Assembly (NCBI GenBank): GCA_009699665.1
Contig: WLNS01000002.1
Span: forward strand, 1 to 38,351
Reading direction: 5' to 3'
DNA from: Actinomycetota bacterium
GTDB lineage: Bacteria > Actinomycetota > Actinomycetes > Actinomycetales > Microbacteriaceae
DNA length: 38,351 nt
The notes under the pieces are model-generated. The model searched no databases. It was not told the origin of the DNA and saw only the letters and a list, made by a program, of their open reading frames with translations. Shown in pieces: positions 26,256 to 34,662 of the stretch (position 1 is its first letter; every line of letters begins with the position of its first letter). The translations under genes were made by a program, and so were the position numbers.

Positions 26256-27436
26256 AAGAGTCCCCGTTGGGATAAATTTGTCATCAATTCGCGCAGACCA
26301 AACACCCACGGATCACAGTCTTCACTGTAACGAACTTCGTTTATCAGGCTACCGAGAAGGGGGCTCGAGATTTGTACGACGTCGCCTACCTTGTGGGTGA
26401 ATCCGGCACCCTCGGTATCTCGGTCCTTCGTGGGAGCAAAGAGCGTGCCCAGGTAGAGAACCGCGCCGTCAGGATACTGATGATGGCGGCCAATGAGCTG
26501 GCTGACGATGTCTTCAGGATCGCGGCTGATTTTGGACATGTCTGAGGCATCCTCAAGCACGAAGCCGTCGGGCCCGCTAATGGTCAGCCCCACCTTCATT
26601 GTCCGCACGTCATCGAGTGAAAAAGTTTCGTCGAATAGCCGAATCCAGGGCCCCAGCGATCCGGAAGCGTTGTTGTCCTTGGCCTTTGAGAGCAAAAGTG
26701 CGCTGCGGCCCTCGAGGTCGCGAAGGTTGACGTCGTTACCGAGGGTCGCACCAACGATTCTTCCGGTCGACGTTATCGCGAGGACAACCTCTGGCTCGGG
26801 ATTGTTCCAAGTGGAGCCGGAGTAAATCCCGACGGGCGAGCCGAAACCAACTGTGGCCAACGTTGGAGCCTTAGTGAAGGTCTCGGCGTCGGGACCGATA
26901 CCGACCTCCAGGTATTGCGACCAGAGACCCTCTTCAATAAGGAGCTTTTTGACGTTTGCTGCCTCTGCCGAGCCAGGAACAACTGTGGCGAAGTCGTTTC
27001 CAATTTTGGAGACCATGGACTCGCGAATGCGGAGCGCGTCGGCCGCGTTGCCCAAAGATCGTTCCTCGATGACACGCTCAATCATCGACACCGCAAAGGT
27101 GACCCCCGCGGCTTTGACGACCTGCAGGTCTATGGGGCTCAAGAAGTGGAAATTTAAGGCAGAACGAGATTCTGGGGCACTTGCAGCCAAAATGTCCTCA
27201 ACTGAACCCACGCACACGCCCGTTGCATCGTGAGCCGCGCGCGCGGGATCGTCGCTTTCCATGAGGTCCCTGACGGTCGCGAAAGATCCGCTGATGTCAT
27301 AAACGCCGTCTTCGCGTAAAACCACAGGAGAGGGTCCTTCTGCGGTCGGGTTCCAAATGCGCGAGATGAGGGTTCCGCGAACGCCATCTTCAGGAAGGAT
27401 GCGTGTTGAATCTCCATACGACTTTGAAGTGTTCAT
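26252..27436 (-). CDS. Fumarylacetoacetate-hydrolase-family protein, probable 2-keto-3-deoxy sugar acid dehydratase/hydrolase
   Basis: A 394-residue FAH-superfamily enzyme. The metal site ligands appear in the NNPEPEVVLAI motif and in GNDVNLRDLEGRS, with SGSTWNNPEPE and KAKDNNASGSLGPW around the pocket. The length and N-terminal extension fit the KdaD/AraD1-like group rather than true fumarylacetoacetase. Some of these dehydrate 2-keto-3-deoxypentonates to alpha-ketoglutarate semialdehyde; others hydrolyse 2,4-diketo-3-deoxy sugar acids to pyruvate plus a hydroxyacid. The semialdehyde-type dehydrogenase in the same cluster favours the first. ATG 27436 follows AGGGAG closely. Its TGA overlaps the LacI ATG; 73 bp separate it from the crotonase gene. 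Confidence 0.82.
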   Translation of the reverse strand: MNTSKSYGDSTRILPEDGVRGTLISRIWNPTAEGPSPVVLREDGVYDISGSFATVRDLMESDDPARAAHDATGVCVGSVEDILAASAPESRSALNFHFLSPIDLQVVKAAGVTFAVSMIERVIEERSLGNAADALRIRESMVSKIGNDFATVVPGSAEAANVKKLLIEEGLWSQYLEVGIGPDAETFTKAPTLATVGFGSPVGIYSGSTWNNPEPEVVLAITSTGRIVGATLGNDVNLRDLEGRSALLLSKAKDNNASGSLGPWIRLFDETFSLDDVRTMKVGLTISGPDGFVLEDASDMSKISRDPEDIVSQLIGRHHQYPDGAVLYLGTLFAPTKDRDTEGAGFTHKVGDVVQISSPLLGSLINEVRYSEDCDPWVFGLRELMTNLSQRGLL

Positions 27437-27509
27437 CGGACTCCCTGACCTTTCGAGTGGGTTTGCTTCGCCTGAGCTATCGAGGCAGCGTGAAATTAAT
27501 GCGCATGGG

Positions 27510-28295
27510 CTAGCGTCTTCGGAACACGCCCTGCCGTTTCTCGGTAAAAGCTCGACGACCCTCTCGGGCGTCGTCTGTGGCGAAAGCAACCGTCTGAAGG
27601 TCTCGCTCGTACTTCATGGACTCCGAGAACGATGATTCACGGGCAGTGCGGACATTAATCTTGGCGTGCTCGGCGGCGATGGGAGGCCGCTCCGCGATCG
27701 TCTGGGCCAAAGCCATTGCTTCAGTCATGAGAGATGCGGCGGGAACTACACGCGTGACAAGGTTCCAGCGAAGTGCGGTCGCGGAGTCCACGGCGTCGCC
27801 AGTGAGAAGCATGTACGACGCATTACTCGATCCCGCTGCTGCAGTGAGGCCATAGCTCACACCGCCTCCGCCAATCCAGCCCAGTTTGATTTCTGACGCG
27901 GCAAATGAAGCATTTTCGGCAGCGATGCGGATGTCGCAGAGCAGGGCAGTTTCGAGACCGCCACCATATGCGTAGCCGTTTATTGCACCAATCAGAGGTT
28001 TGCTCAGCTCTCGAAGGGCGTCGCAGTAGTCGACTCGATTGCGAAAATCCCAGGGCGTGTCGTAGGAATCCAGAGCGCTGATATCAGAGCCACAGCAGAA
28101 CGCGCGCTCGCCGGCACCCGTGAGGACCACTGCGCGAATCTCCGGATCGACATTGAGCGCACGTATGAGCACTTCGAGGGCGTGCGACATGGCGGGAGTC
28201 ACGGAGTTGAGTTTCTCGGGCCTGTTGAGGGTGATGACCGCCACGGCGCCCTCGCGGGTGCATGTGACGTTCTCGCTACCCGTAGAAGTGTCCAT
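27510..28295 (-). CDS. Enoyl-CoA hydratase/isomerase (crotonase) family protein
   Basis: A 261-residue crotonase. The oxyanion-hole segments are AFCCGSDISAL and AYGGGLETALLCDIRIAAE, followed by FAASEIKLGWIGGGGVSYGL. By alignment with rat enoyl-CoA hydratase the first catalytic Glu (in ASEIKLG) is kept, while the second Glu position (before MLLTGD) appears to be Tyr. This suggests isomerisation, dehydration or another crotonase reaction rather than standard beta-oxidation hydration. The size equals that of CaiD, the partner of CaiB in carnitine metabolism. ATG 28295 is 1 bp after the stop of the solute-binding-like gene, so the two are tightly coupled. The substrate is unknown, probably the CoA ester made by the upstream CoA-transferase. 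Confidence 0.88.
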   Translation of the reverse strand: MDTSTGSENVTCTREGAVAVITLNRPEKLNSVTPAMSHALEVLIRALNVDPEIRAVVLTGAGERAFCCGSDISALDSYDTPWDFRNRVDYCDALRELSKPLIGAINGYAYGGGLETALLCDIRIAAENASFAASEIKLGWIGGGGVSYGLTAAAGSSNASYMLLTGDAVDSATALRWNLVTRVVPAASLMTEAMALAQTIAERPPIAAEHAKINVRTARESSFSESMKYERDLQTVAFATDDAREGRRAFTEKRQGVFRRR

Positions 28296-28296
28296 G

Positions 28297-29445
28297 TCAG
28301 ATCTTTCCGCCGGCGTGAGCTAGACCCTGGCTAAATGAGACGCGGATATCCTTCAGAATGTCGGTGGTCGCTTCACCGCTCACGAGTCCTTCGCGAATTC
28401 GCGCAGAGGCATACTCTTGATAGACGGCATATCCAGCGAAGCGCGGACGAACCTGGGCTCCCTGGATCGTGGTCAGTGTGTTGGCATAGAACCCGGCGGA
28501 TTGTCGGTTGAGATTCGGGTCACGCCATGCGCTGGCGAGAGCGGGCTGCCCATCGTGTGAGGGAATGAAGTTCGTTTGGGTATCGGCCGAGACGAGCCAG
28601 GCAACGTAAGCAACGAGTTCGGGACTTATCGAACGACGGTTAGTCACGGCCAACCCGGCACCGCCGATTGTTGAGCCACGAATACTCGATATTCCGCTTG
28701 GAGCGTCGCTAAATTGCACAGCCCGCGGCGTCATTCGGGCGAACTGTGAATATCCATAAATGAGGGGGACACAGGCAATGTCATTACGAGCGATCATTGC
28801 AGCGAGCAGGGCTATCGGATTCATTTTTAGCGTGCGAGGAGCCTGCCTTGTCACCAATTCGCGCATGATCTCGAGCACGGCTATAGCGATTGAGCTGTGC
28901 GGGAATTCACGCCACAAGCCATCATCTACCGCGGCGTCAAAACTGGCACACAGTGAGAGGAAAGTGAGAAATGCATGGGGGCCAGCAACGCTGAGGCACA
29001 CGGTCTGCTCGCGTCCAAGGCGCAGGATGTCCTCCCACGTTTTCGGAACAGAATCAATCAAGTCCGCCCGTGAAGCCATCACCTGGGTGGCCGCATCGAC
29101 GGGAAGGGCCCAAAGTTTTCCTTCCATTTGGTAACTACGAAAACTTGGCCCTACGAATGAATCTGAGAGCGCCTGAACACGTTCGACCCCGATGACATCT
29201 TCGATAGGTCGGAATCCACCGGATGCACACATGTCACCGACGTGCGGATGGTCCATGATGACAAGATCAAACCGCTCGGCGAGATCTTCGATGGGATGAG
29301 CCTCGAAGTGCTCGAGGGAATGTGCGCTCCAGGAAATGTCGAGCCCGAGGCCTTCCCGCGCTTCGGGGATCGATGCGAACAGCGCATTCTTACCTCGCGG
29401 ATTGTCCCAGGTTATTCCCGTGTAATGTCCCGTCATGTCAATCAC
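28297..29445 (-). CDS. Solute-binding-protein-like protein without signal peptide
   Basis: A 382-residue protein with the fold signature of ABC-transporter family 1 solute-binding proteins (FDLVIMDHPHVGDM, YQMEGKLWALPVDAATQVM, KTWEDILRLGRE, GAGLAVTNRRSISPELVAYVAWL, FIPSHDGQPAL). It begins MIDMTGHYTGITWDNPRG, with no hydrophobic signal helix and no lipobox cysteine, so it should stay in the cytoplasm. The gene sits between a CoA-transferase gene (4-bp overlap) and a crotonase gene (1-bp gap) and far from the transporter genes. GTG 29445 has GAAGAG upstream; ATG 29436 is an alternative. It may be a sensor, a substrate carrier or a repurposed enzyme subunit. The fold call is from sequence; the function is not known. 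Confidence 0.8.
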   Translation of the reverse strand: MIDMTGHYTGITWDNPRGKNALFASIPEAREGLGLDISWSAHSLEHFEAHPIEDLAERFDLVIMDHPHVGDMCASGGFRPIEDVIGVERVQALSDSFVGPSFRSYQMEGKLWALPVDAATQVMASRADLIDSVPKTWEDILRLGREQTVCLSVAGPHAFLTFLSLCASFDAAVDDGLWREFPHSSIAIAVLEIMRELVTRQAPRTLKMNPIALLAAMIARNDIACVPLIYGYSQFARMTPRAVQFSDAPSGISSIRGSTIGGAGLAVTNRRSISPELVAYVAWLVSADTQTNFIPSHDGQPALASAWRDPNLNRQSAGFYANTLTTIQGAQVRPRFAGYAVYQEYASARIREGLVSGEATTDILKDIRVSFSQGLAHAGGKI

Positions 29446-30653
29446 ACGTGCTCTTCGACGATAACGCCGCTCGTCATGAGTTCGTTGATTTCGGCGCCTG
29501 GGATTCCGAGTTCCGCAAGAATCTCGGTGGTGTGTTGACCAACAACCGGAGCGCCCATCCGCACGGCGGGATTGCCAGCCGAAAAAGTGTAAGGAAAGCC
29601 CGGTGTCTTGATGTGGCCTTCCGTGGGGTGCTCATATTCGACGAATGAGCCATTGTGCTTTATTTGTGGGTCATCAACAAGGTCCTCGTAGGTGTACACA
29701 GGCGCCGACCAAATTCCCACGTCGGCGAACGCGGCAAGCCACTCTGCACTTGTTTTGTTGACCAGTCTTGCTGCAGTCTTTGCGAACAGTTCGTCGCGGT
29801 GAGTCCACCCATGGACTTCATCGACCATCTCGACAAATGAAGGTTCTCCGATTGTCCGGCCGAGGTCGGGTAAATGCGCAAAAGCGAGCGCGATGTAGCC
29901 ATCGCTTGTCTCGAAAGTTCCATAAGGCGCTCGAATGTAGACGTGCGCGTTCGGCTCTTTGCCACGCTGCTGTTTGACGCCGCCGACAGTGAATACAGAG
30001 AGCTCCTGCATCTGCTGGCTAGTGATCACATCGAGCATGTTAACTTTTACGCACTGTCCCTCGCCGGTGCGCTCACGGTGGAAAAGCGCGACGAGCGCCC
30101 CCTCGAAGGCGGTGTTGGCAGTTATGGAATCAACCAAGAACTGACCAGCGGCGCGAGGCGGCTCACCCTCGCGCCCTGACGAAAACATCGCGCCACTGAG
30201 GGCCTGGAGCAGCAGGTCTTGACCGGGCCAGTTGACGTACGGCCCGTCGTCACCGTAGCCCGAGATCGAAACGTAAATTATCCGTGGGTTGATTGCTCGC
30301 ACGGTGTCGTAGTCAAGTCCCAGCCGGGCTGCTACTCCCGGACGGTAGTTCTGAAGGAAAATATCGGACGACTCAATGAGTCGGCGCATGACATCTGCTG
30401 CGGCGTCGGATTTCAGGTCGATGGCCAGGGAACGCTTATTTCTATTGAGTGAGAGGAAAGACACGTTAATTCGGTTGCCCGGGACACCACCGGCTGCCGC
30501 GTGACGTTGCCACTCACCGCTCGTAGGCTCGACTTTAATGACGTCGGCACCAAGATCGCCTAGGCGCTGGGCGGCAAACGGGCCGGCCATAGCCACAGAG
30601 CAGTCGATGACGCGAATACCGTCCAACATTCGAGGTGATTCTTGTGTACTCAC
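29442..30653 (-). CDS. CaiB/BaiF-family (class III) CoA-transferase
   Basis: A 403-residue family III CoA-transferase moving CoA between carboxylic acids. Marks are VIDCSVAMAGPFAAQRLGDL, GADVIKVE, FLSLNRNKRSLAIDLKS, FLQNYRPGVAARLGLDYD, ISGYGDDGPY and the segment FLVDSITANTAFEGALVALF carrying the likely catalytic Asp. GTG 30653 overlaps the stop of the upstream DUF4432 gene (GTGA) and follows GGTGGT; a longer open frame of about 37 extra codons is not family-like. It is the only obvious CoA-activating enzyme in the locus; there is no acyl-CoA ligase. It would place an organic or sugar acid on CoA for the downstream crotonase. Donor and acceptor are unknown. Confidence 0.92.
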   Translation of the reverse strand: MSTQESPRMLDGIRVIDCSVAMAGPFAAQRLGDLGADVIKVEPTSGEWQRHAAAGGVPGNRINVSFLSLNRNKRSLAIDLKSDAAADVMRRLIESSDIFLQNYRPGVAARLGLDYDTVRAINPRIIYVSISGYGDDGPYVNWPGQDLLLQALSGAMFSSGREGEPPRAAGQFLVDSITANTAFEGALVALFHRERTGEGQCVKVNMLDVITSQQMQELSVFTVGGVKQQRGKEPNAHVYIRAPYGTFETSDGYIALAFAHLPDLGRTIGEPSFVEMVDEVHGWTHRDELFAKTAARLVNKTSAEWLAAFADVGIWSAPVYTYEDLVDDPQIKHNGSFVEYEHPTEGHIKTPGFPYTFSAGNPAVRMGAPVVGQHTTEILAELGIPGAEINELMTSGVIVEEHV

Positions 30654-31765
30654 GGCTGACCACCTATTGCGCGAATGGCGGCTGTCGCAGCGGTGACTTC
30701 GCCTGCCGAGGTGAGGATTCGGATAGTTGCGTCGTAGTTTCGTGAGTCGCCGTTTTCGAGCCACGTGAGGCTGTCGTCTTTGCGGGCAGCGGCCTCACCG
30801 GTTACGTGATTACTTGACGGTTCCAAGCCCAGGGCATACTGGCCCTCGCGCAAGTTCTGCCATTCGAAGAAGCAGGGCATTGTTTCCGCATTCCACGTCA
30901 CTTCGACACCGGCTACTCCGTCGGGTCGGGCAAGCACGACACGGTGACGATTGTCGGCATCGGGCGTCAGTTCGTGTTCCCACACCTGCTCAATGAAGTG
31001 GCGTTTGGGAGCGATGAGCTCTTTGTAGGACGCCCCCTGCGTGGCAACGGAGTCGGATGCCCAGAGGTGTTGCGGCATAGCGGCGATTACCTGCGATCCC
31101 TCGTCCACAAACGGATAACCAAAATTCAGGTGGTAAAGGAACATGTGCGGGGTTCGCTCGAAACCGAGGTTGGTTACGACATCCTTCAGGCGTATTTCGA
31201 AACCTGCGATGTCCATCTCAATGGTCCTGGTCAGCTTCAGGTGCTCGCCGAAGGCGGTGGCCTGGATCACTTCACCCTTGACGCGAAGAACACCCCCATC
31301 GGTATCCCAGTCCTCGGTCACCTCGAGTAGACGAGCTGGAATCGCGGTGAGGCGTCCATGTAATCCGTGAGTTACCGTCTTCTTGGGAGGGTAGTGGTAG
31401 TGGCTCGCGTCGTACTCACCGCCGAATAAGGCGTGATCAAGCCCGCCCGTAACGAGCAGTCCGTCGATGGCCCTCAGCCATGACAGACCACCTTCGGCTT
31501 CGGATTCGTGAAGACCGGGGTGGCGATAGCCATTACCGCTGCGCCAGCCAAAGGGCACTCCCGCGACTCGCGCTCCACCGAGGTCGAATGCTCGGTCAAC
31601 GAGCACTTCGAGCTCAAGTCCGACGGCATTCCGCATGGTGAGCATGCGCACACCGCGTTCTACTCCGTTGTCGAGAACTACCTCGCGGATTCCGGCAAAC
31701 GCCGACAGGTCTCCCGTTCGCTTCTTCAGGTCTTCGAATGAGAGTGAATTTCCAAAAAGGTTCAT
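30650..31765 (-). CDS. DUF4432 / aldose-1-epimerase-like protein
   Basis: A 371-residue beta-sandwich protein of the DUF4432 group, related to galactose mutarotase. The typical beginning MNLFGNSLSFEDLKKRTGDL is followed by RAFDLGGARVAGVPFGWRSG, the His-bearing THGLHGRLTAIPARL, MFLYHLNFGYPF and ALGLEPSSNHVTG. I choose ATG 31765, which gives the family N-terminus and lies 5 bp after the SDR stop; ATG 31786 would overlap that gene. Members co-occur with sugar dehydrogenases and isomerases and probably bind a sugar or convert anomers. The exact reaction is unknown. Confidence 0.82.
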   Translation of the reverse strand: MNLFGNSLSFEDLKKRTGDLSAFAGIREVVLDNGVERGVRMLTMRNAVGLELEVLVDRAFDLGGARVAGVPFGWRSGNGYRHPGLHESEAEGGLSWLRAIDGLLVTGGLDHALFGGEYDASHYHYPPKKTVTHGLHGRLTAIPARLLEVTEDWDTDGGVLRVKGEVIQATAFGEHLKLTRTIEMDIAGFEIRLKDVVTNLGFERTPHMFLYHLNFGYPFVDEGSQVIAAMPQHLWASDSVATQGASYKELIAPKRHFIEQVWEHELTPDADNRHRVVLARPDGVAGVEVTWNAETMPCFFEWQNLREGQYALGLEPSSNHVTGEAAARKDDSLTWLENGDSRNYDATIRILTSAGEVTAATAAIRAIGGQP

Positions 31766-31770
31766 TTCGG

Positions 31771-32538
31771 CTACACCATGACCCATCCGCCGTCGACCTC
31801 GATGTTTTGGCCAGTGACGAACGACGAGTCGGCACCGAGCAAGAACGACACGACGGCGGCCAGTTCCTCGCCGTTGCCCCGGCGCTTGAGGGATTGTCGT
31901 TCAAGAACAAACTTGTTGTATTCCTCGGGGTTGGGGTGAATCTCGTCTGCCCTTGTGGGGAATGCCCCTGGTGAGATCGTATTCACGCGCACTCCCTTGG
32001 GGCCAAGCTCACGCGCTAGCGCTCGGCTCATCGCTACGGCAGCACCCTTGGTTGTCACGTAGCTAGAGAGAAGTTCCCATCCGCCGTGCCACGTAATCGA
32101 ACCGATCTGAACTATGGACCCACCTTCACGAGTAACCATCCGCTTGGCGGCGGCTTGAGCCCCCATGAAGTAGGCAGTCTGATTGACGCGAACGACCTCT
32201 TCGAACTGCGTTCGGGAGGTCTCGAGGAATGGAATGGTGGGGTACATTGCCGCGTTATTGACGAATCCCCACAGGGGGCCAAGTTGACTCTCACACGACT
32301 CGACGGCCGCGTCAATTGTTGAGGGATCGTTGAGATCGCACTCGAGAAGTGCGGCGCGGCCACCGGCATCTTTTATAAGTTGTGTCGTGAGCTCTAAATC
32401 TTTGCTCATTCGGCCGAGCACGCCCACGGCAAACCCATCCTCAGCCAATCGCAGGGCCGTGGCTCGGCCGAGCGCTCCAGCGGCACCGGTAACGATGGCT
32501 GAATATGAGGTGGCGTCAAAAGTGTTTGCCGTGGACAT
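31771..32538 (-). CDS. Short-chain dehydrogenase/reductase (SDR)
   Basis: A 255-residue classical SDR. The cofactor motif is TGAAGALGRATALRLAEDGF, followed by ECDLND, NNAA, the catalytic Ser in QIGSITW, YVTTK (YxxxK) and ISPGAFPTRADE, ending VTGQNIEVDGGW. The Arg at the end of strand 2 (LGRMSKD) leaves NAD versus NADP open. It would oxidise or reduce a hydroxyl of the sugar, polyol or sugar acid handled by the cluster. ATG 32538 lies 5 bp after the stop of the TIM-barrel gene, inside the operon. Confidence 0.92.
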   Translation of the reverse strand: MSTANTFDATSYSAIVTGAAGALGRATALRLAEDGFAVGVLGRMSKDLELTTQLIKDAGGRAALLECDLNDPSTIDAAVESCESQLGPLWGFVNNAAMYPTIPFLETSRTQFEEVVRVNQTAYFMGAQAAAKRMVTREGGSIVQIGSITWHGGWELLSSYVTTKGAAVAMSRALARELGPKGVRVNTISPGAFPTRADEIHPNPEEYNKFVLERQSLKRRGNGEELAAVVSFLLGADSSFVTGQNIEVDGGWVMV

Positions 32539-32543
32539 AGTGC

Positions 32544-33461
32544 TTAGACTCCGTTTCGCTTGAGCACCTCGTCGACGAAGCGCTTTGCACGCGGAACATC
32601 GGACTCGTCGAGATGTTCGATGATGAGCGGCACATTGGGGCTGACTTCACTCAGGCGGCGAACGTAAAGGTCGTAATCAAGCTCACCAAGACCCGCGGCC
32701 GGCAGCTCGATTTCGCCCACACCACGGAACGTATGTGACTCGAGCTCGAGGTCGGCGCCGAGGTCGGCGTGTTTTTCTGACTTATCATCGCCAGACCGTT
32801 TGACGTCCTTTGCGTGTGCAATGCGCACGCGGTCCGACACGTTGTCAAACACGTCGTTGAGAATCTGCTGCATTGCGTCGATGTTGTGGATCTCAAAGTA
32901 GTTCGTCGGGTCCATCAAGAGTTCGATGCCCGGCTTCCCCTTGAAGTCGTTGAATACACGAATCGTCTCTTCAAGCGAGCCAATCACGTTGTTAACGTAT
33001 GTCTCCAACAGAAACGTCGCGCCGTGGTCGTAGGCAGTTTGACGCAGGTCATCTAGTTGAGCGAGGCACGTTTCGTAACCTTCCTGAGTCTTGTTCTTAT
33101 CATCGTGCACCCAGTCGCTGTCGGCGTTGAATGTTCCCGATTCAGAAATCACGTAGGGAGTGCCAAACGACCGAGCGTTACGGATCATTTCTTTGAGGTA
33201 ATCAACCCGGCGCTTGCGCTCGTCTAGGTCTGGATGCGTAATGTTCGTATAGCCCGAAATAGCACAGATGGGCAGGTCATGGTCACGAAAGGTGTCGCGC
33301 ACTTTCTTGGCCTTGGCCTCGGTTATTTGACCGGCACTCAGGTCTACGTCCTTGAAATGCAAGTCAAGTTGCACAGTGTTAAATCCGTGGTCGCGGATTG
33401 TCTTTGCGGTCGTCTCGAGCTCGTAAGGAAAGTATCCCGAGAAGATTCCTACTTGAATCAT
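32544..33461 (-). CDS. Xylose-isomerase-like TIM-barrel sugar isomerase/epimerase
   Basis: A 305-residue AP-endonuclease-2/xylose-isomerase-like TIM barrel. It begins MIQVGIFSGYFPYELE. The expected metal-site acids and His appear in order: the Glu of YVISESG, the Glu of FLLETYVNN, the Asp of LLMDPTNYFE, the His of RIAHAKDV, and the Glu of LIIEHLDE. Relatives include keto-sugar epimerases, inosose dehydratases and 3-keto-glycoside lyases. It pairs with the upstream Gfo/Idh/MocA dehydrogenase, a combination common in inositol, C-glycoside and 3-keto-sugar metabolism. A 64-bp gap containing a hairpin separates the two genes. The specific reaction is not determinable. Confidence 0.88.
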   Translation of the reverse strand: MIQVGIFSGYFPYELETTAKTIRDHGFNTVQLDLHFKDVDLSAGQITEAKAKKVRDTFRDHDLPICAISGYTNITHPDLDERKRRVDYLKEMIRNARSFGTPYVISESGTFNADSDWVHDDKNKTQEGYETCLAQLDDLRQTAYDHGATFLLETYVNNVIGSLEETIRVFNDFKGKPGIELLMDPTNYFEIHNIDAMQQILNDVFDNVSDRVRIAHAKDVKRSGDDKSEKHADLGADLELESHTFRGVGEIELPAAGLGELDYDLYVRRLSEVSPNVPLIIEHLDESDVPRAKRFVDEVLKRNGV

Positions 33462-33500
33462 TGATCTCTACCTTTGTTCGTCATTACTTGTGAATGGGCA

Positions 33501-33518
33501 GCACTCTACGTTGAGTGC
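33501..33518 (-). other. Intercistronic hairpin between the Gfo/Idh and TIM-barrel genes
   Basis: GCACTC (33501-33506) and GAGTGC (33513-33518) form a 6-bp stem with a 6-base loop. No T-run follows in the direction of transcription, so it is not a standard terminator. It could be an mRNA processing or stability element, or chance. Confidence 0.4.
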
Positions 33519-33525
33519 ACATTTC

Positions 33526-34620
33526 TCAGGCAATCGGTACCTCAGAAAGTTTTACGGGGCGGTTTTCGTCGATCGACCGGTAGCCGGCTTCGACGAGGGC
33601 AATTGTTCGCACGTTGTCGTCGACAGTGAGAACGGGCGTCGTGTTGGTCGCAACGGCGTACTGGAGTTGTTCCATGACGCCGATAAACGCGTGCGGGAAC
33701 CAGTGCGTGTTCCAGGTTGGGCGAACCCACTTCCCCTCTGTCGTGTCTTGCGACGCGTACTCGAGAGTAGACGGCTTTCCATTGGGCCAGCCAATAGTTC
33801 CTTGAGCCACGCCTCTCGTTCCCTCGACCCGCCACCGGATGTAAAACTCCGAATCGAAGTCTTCGTCGCGCGGCCCGGCCCATACGTCCTCCATGCTTAC
33901 GGCGAGCAGTCCGGTGGGGAAGCGAAGGGTGGATACGACGATTCCGTCTTGGTGTGCGAATTGCGTGCGCGGGTCGGTTCTGGCGGCCGTATAAATTTCA
34001 TCGGGCTCGCCAAACAAATGACGAAGGGCATCTAAGTGATGCACGCTCATGTTCGAGAGGGTAAGCCGATCGTAATCTTCTAGGAATGATTGCCAGTGCG
34101 GAATTGCGCGCATGTCTATGCTGGCGAGAATGGGTTCGCCCAATTCCCCTCGATCGAGGATTTGCTTGAGAACGCGAATCGACTGGTCGTATCTCATGTT
34201 CTGGTTGACCGAGAGTAATTTGCCTGCGGCGTGGGCCTCGTCACGGAGTGCGACGGCATCGTCGAGAGTCAAAGCCAGAGGCTTTTGCGCGAGAATCCCC
34301 TTAATGTGAGGCTTCGTCAGCGCATAGCGAATAAGTTCGGGCTGTAGGTCCGGGGGATAAGCGATGTCGAGAATCTCAATCTGTGGGTCGTCGATGAGAT
34401 CTTTTGGCGTCTCATGAACCGTGAGAATCTTGTATCGCTCGGCGACCTCCGCGGCATGTGCCGGCGTTCGAGAGGCGATGGCCGCCACGGGAAAACCCGC
34501 CTCCTGATAGGCGGCGAGCTGAACCTCAGAAACAATCATGCCCGCACCGATGACCCCGATGGGTACGGTGTTGACACGAATCTCCACATCGGGCAGAAAT
34601 CCCTGACTTTGGCTTGTCAT
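33526..34620 (-). CDS. Gfo/Idh/MocA-family oxidoreductase
   Basis: A 364-residue NAD(P)-dependent sugar dehydrogenase of the glucose-fructose/inositol dehydrogenase family. The Rossmann motif is VPIGVIGAGMIVSEVQLAAY, the catalytic-Lys motif AQKPLALTLDDAVAL corresponds to EKPL, and NMRYDQSIRVLKQIL and SNMSVHHLDALRHLFGEP lead into the substrate domain, with the HHLDALR His matching the active-site helix. I prefer ATG 34620 (MTSQSQGF), which has AGGA 9 bases upstream; ATG 34629 or 34626 would add two or three residues. It is the first gene of the minus-strand operon, divergent from the ABC importer across a LacI-type operator. It probably catalyses the first oxidation of the imported compound. 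Confidence 0.9.
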   Translation of the reverse strand: MTSQSQGFLPDVEIRVNTVPIGVIGAGMIVSEVQLAAYQEAGFPVAAIASRTPAHAAEVAERYKILTVHETPKDLIDDPQIEILDIAYPPDLQPELIRYALTKPHIKGILAQKPLALTLDDAVALRDEAHAAGKLLSVNQNMRYDQSIRVLKQILDRGELGEPILASIDMRAIPHWQSFLEDYDRLTLSNMSVHHLDALRHLFGEPDEIYTAARTDPRTQFAHQDGIVVSTLRFPTGLLAVSMEDVWAGPRDEDFDSEFYIRWRVEGTRGVAQGTIGWPNGKPSTLEYASQDTTEGKWVRPTWNTHWFPHAFIGVMEQLQYAVATNTTPVLTVDDNVRTIALVEAGYRSIDENRPVKLSEVPIA

Positions 34621-34662
34621 GTTCATCATCCTAAAGCATCAAAAATTATTTTGCTATATCTC

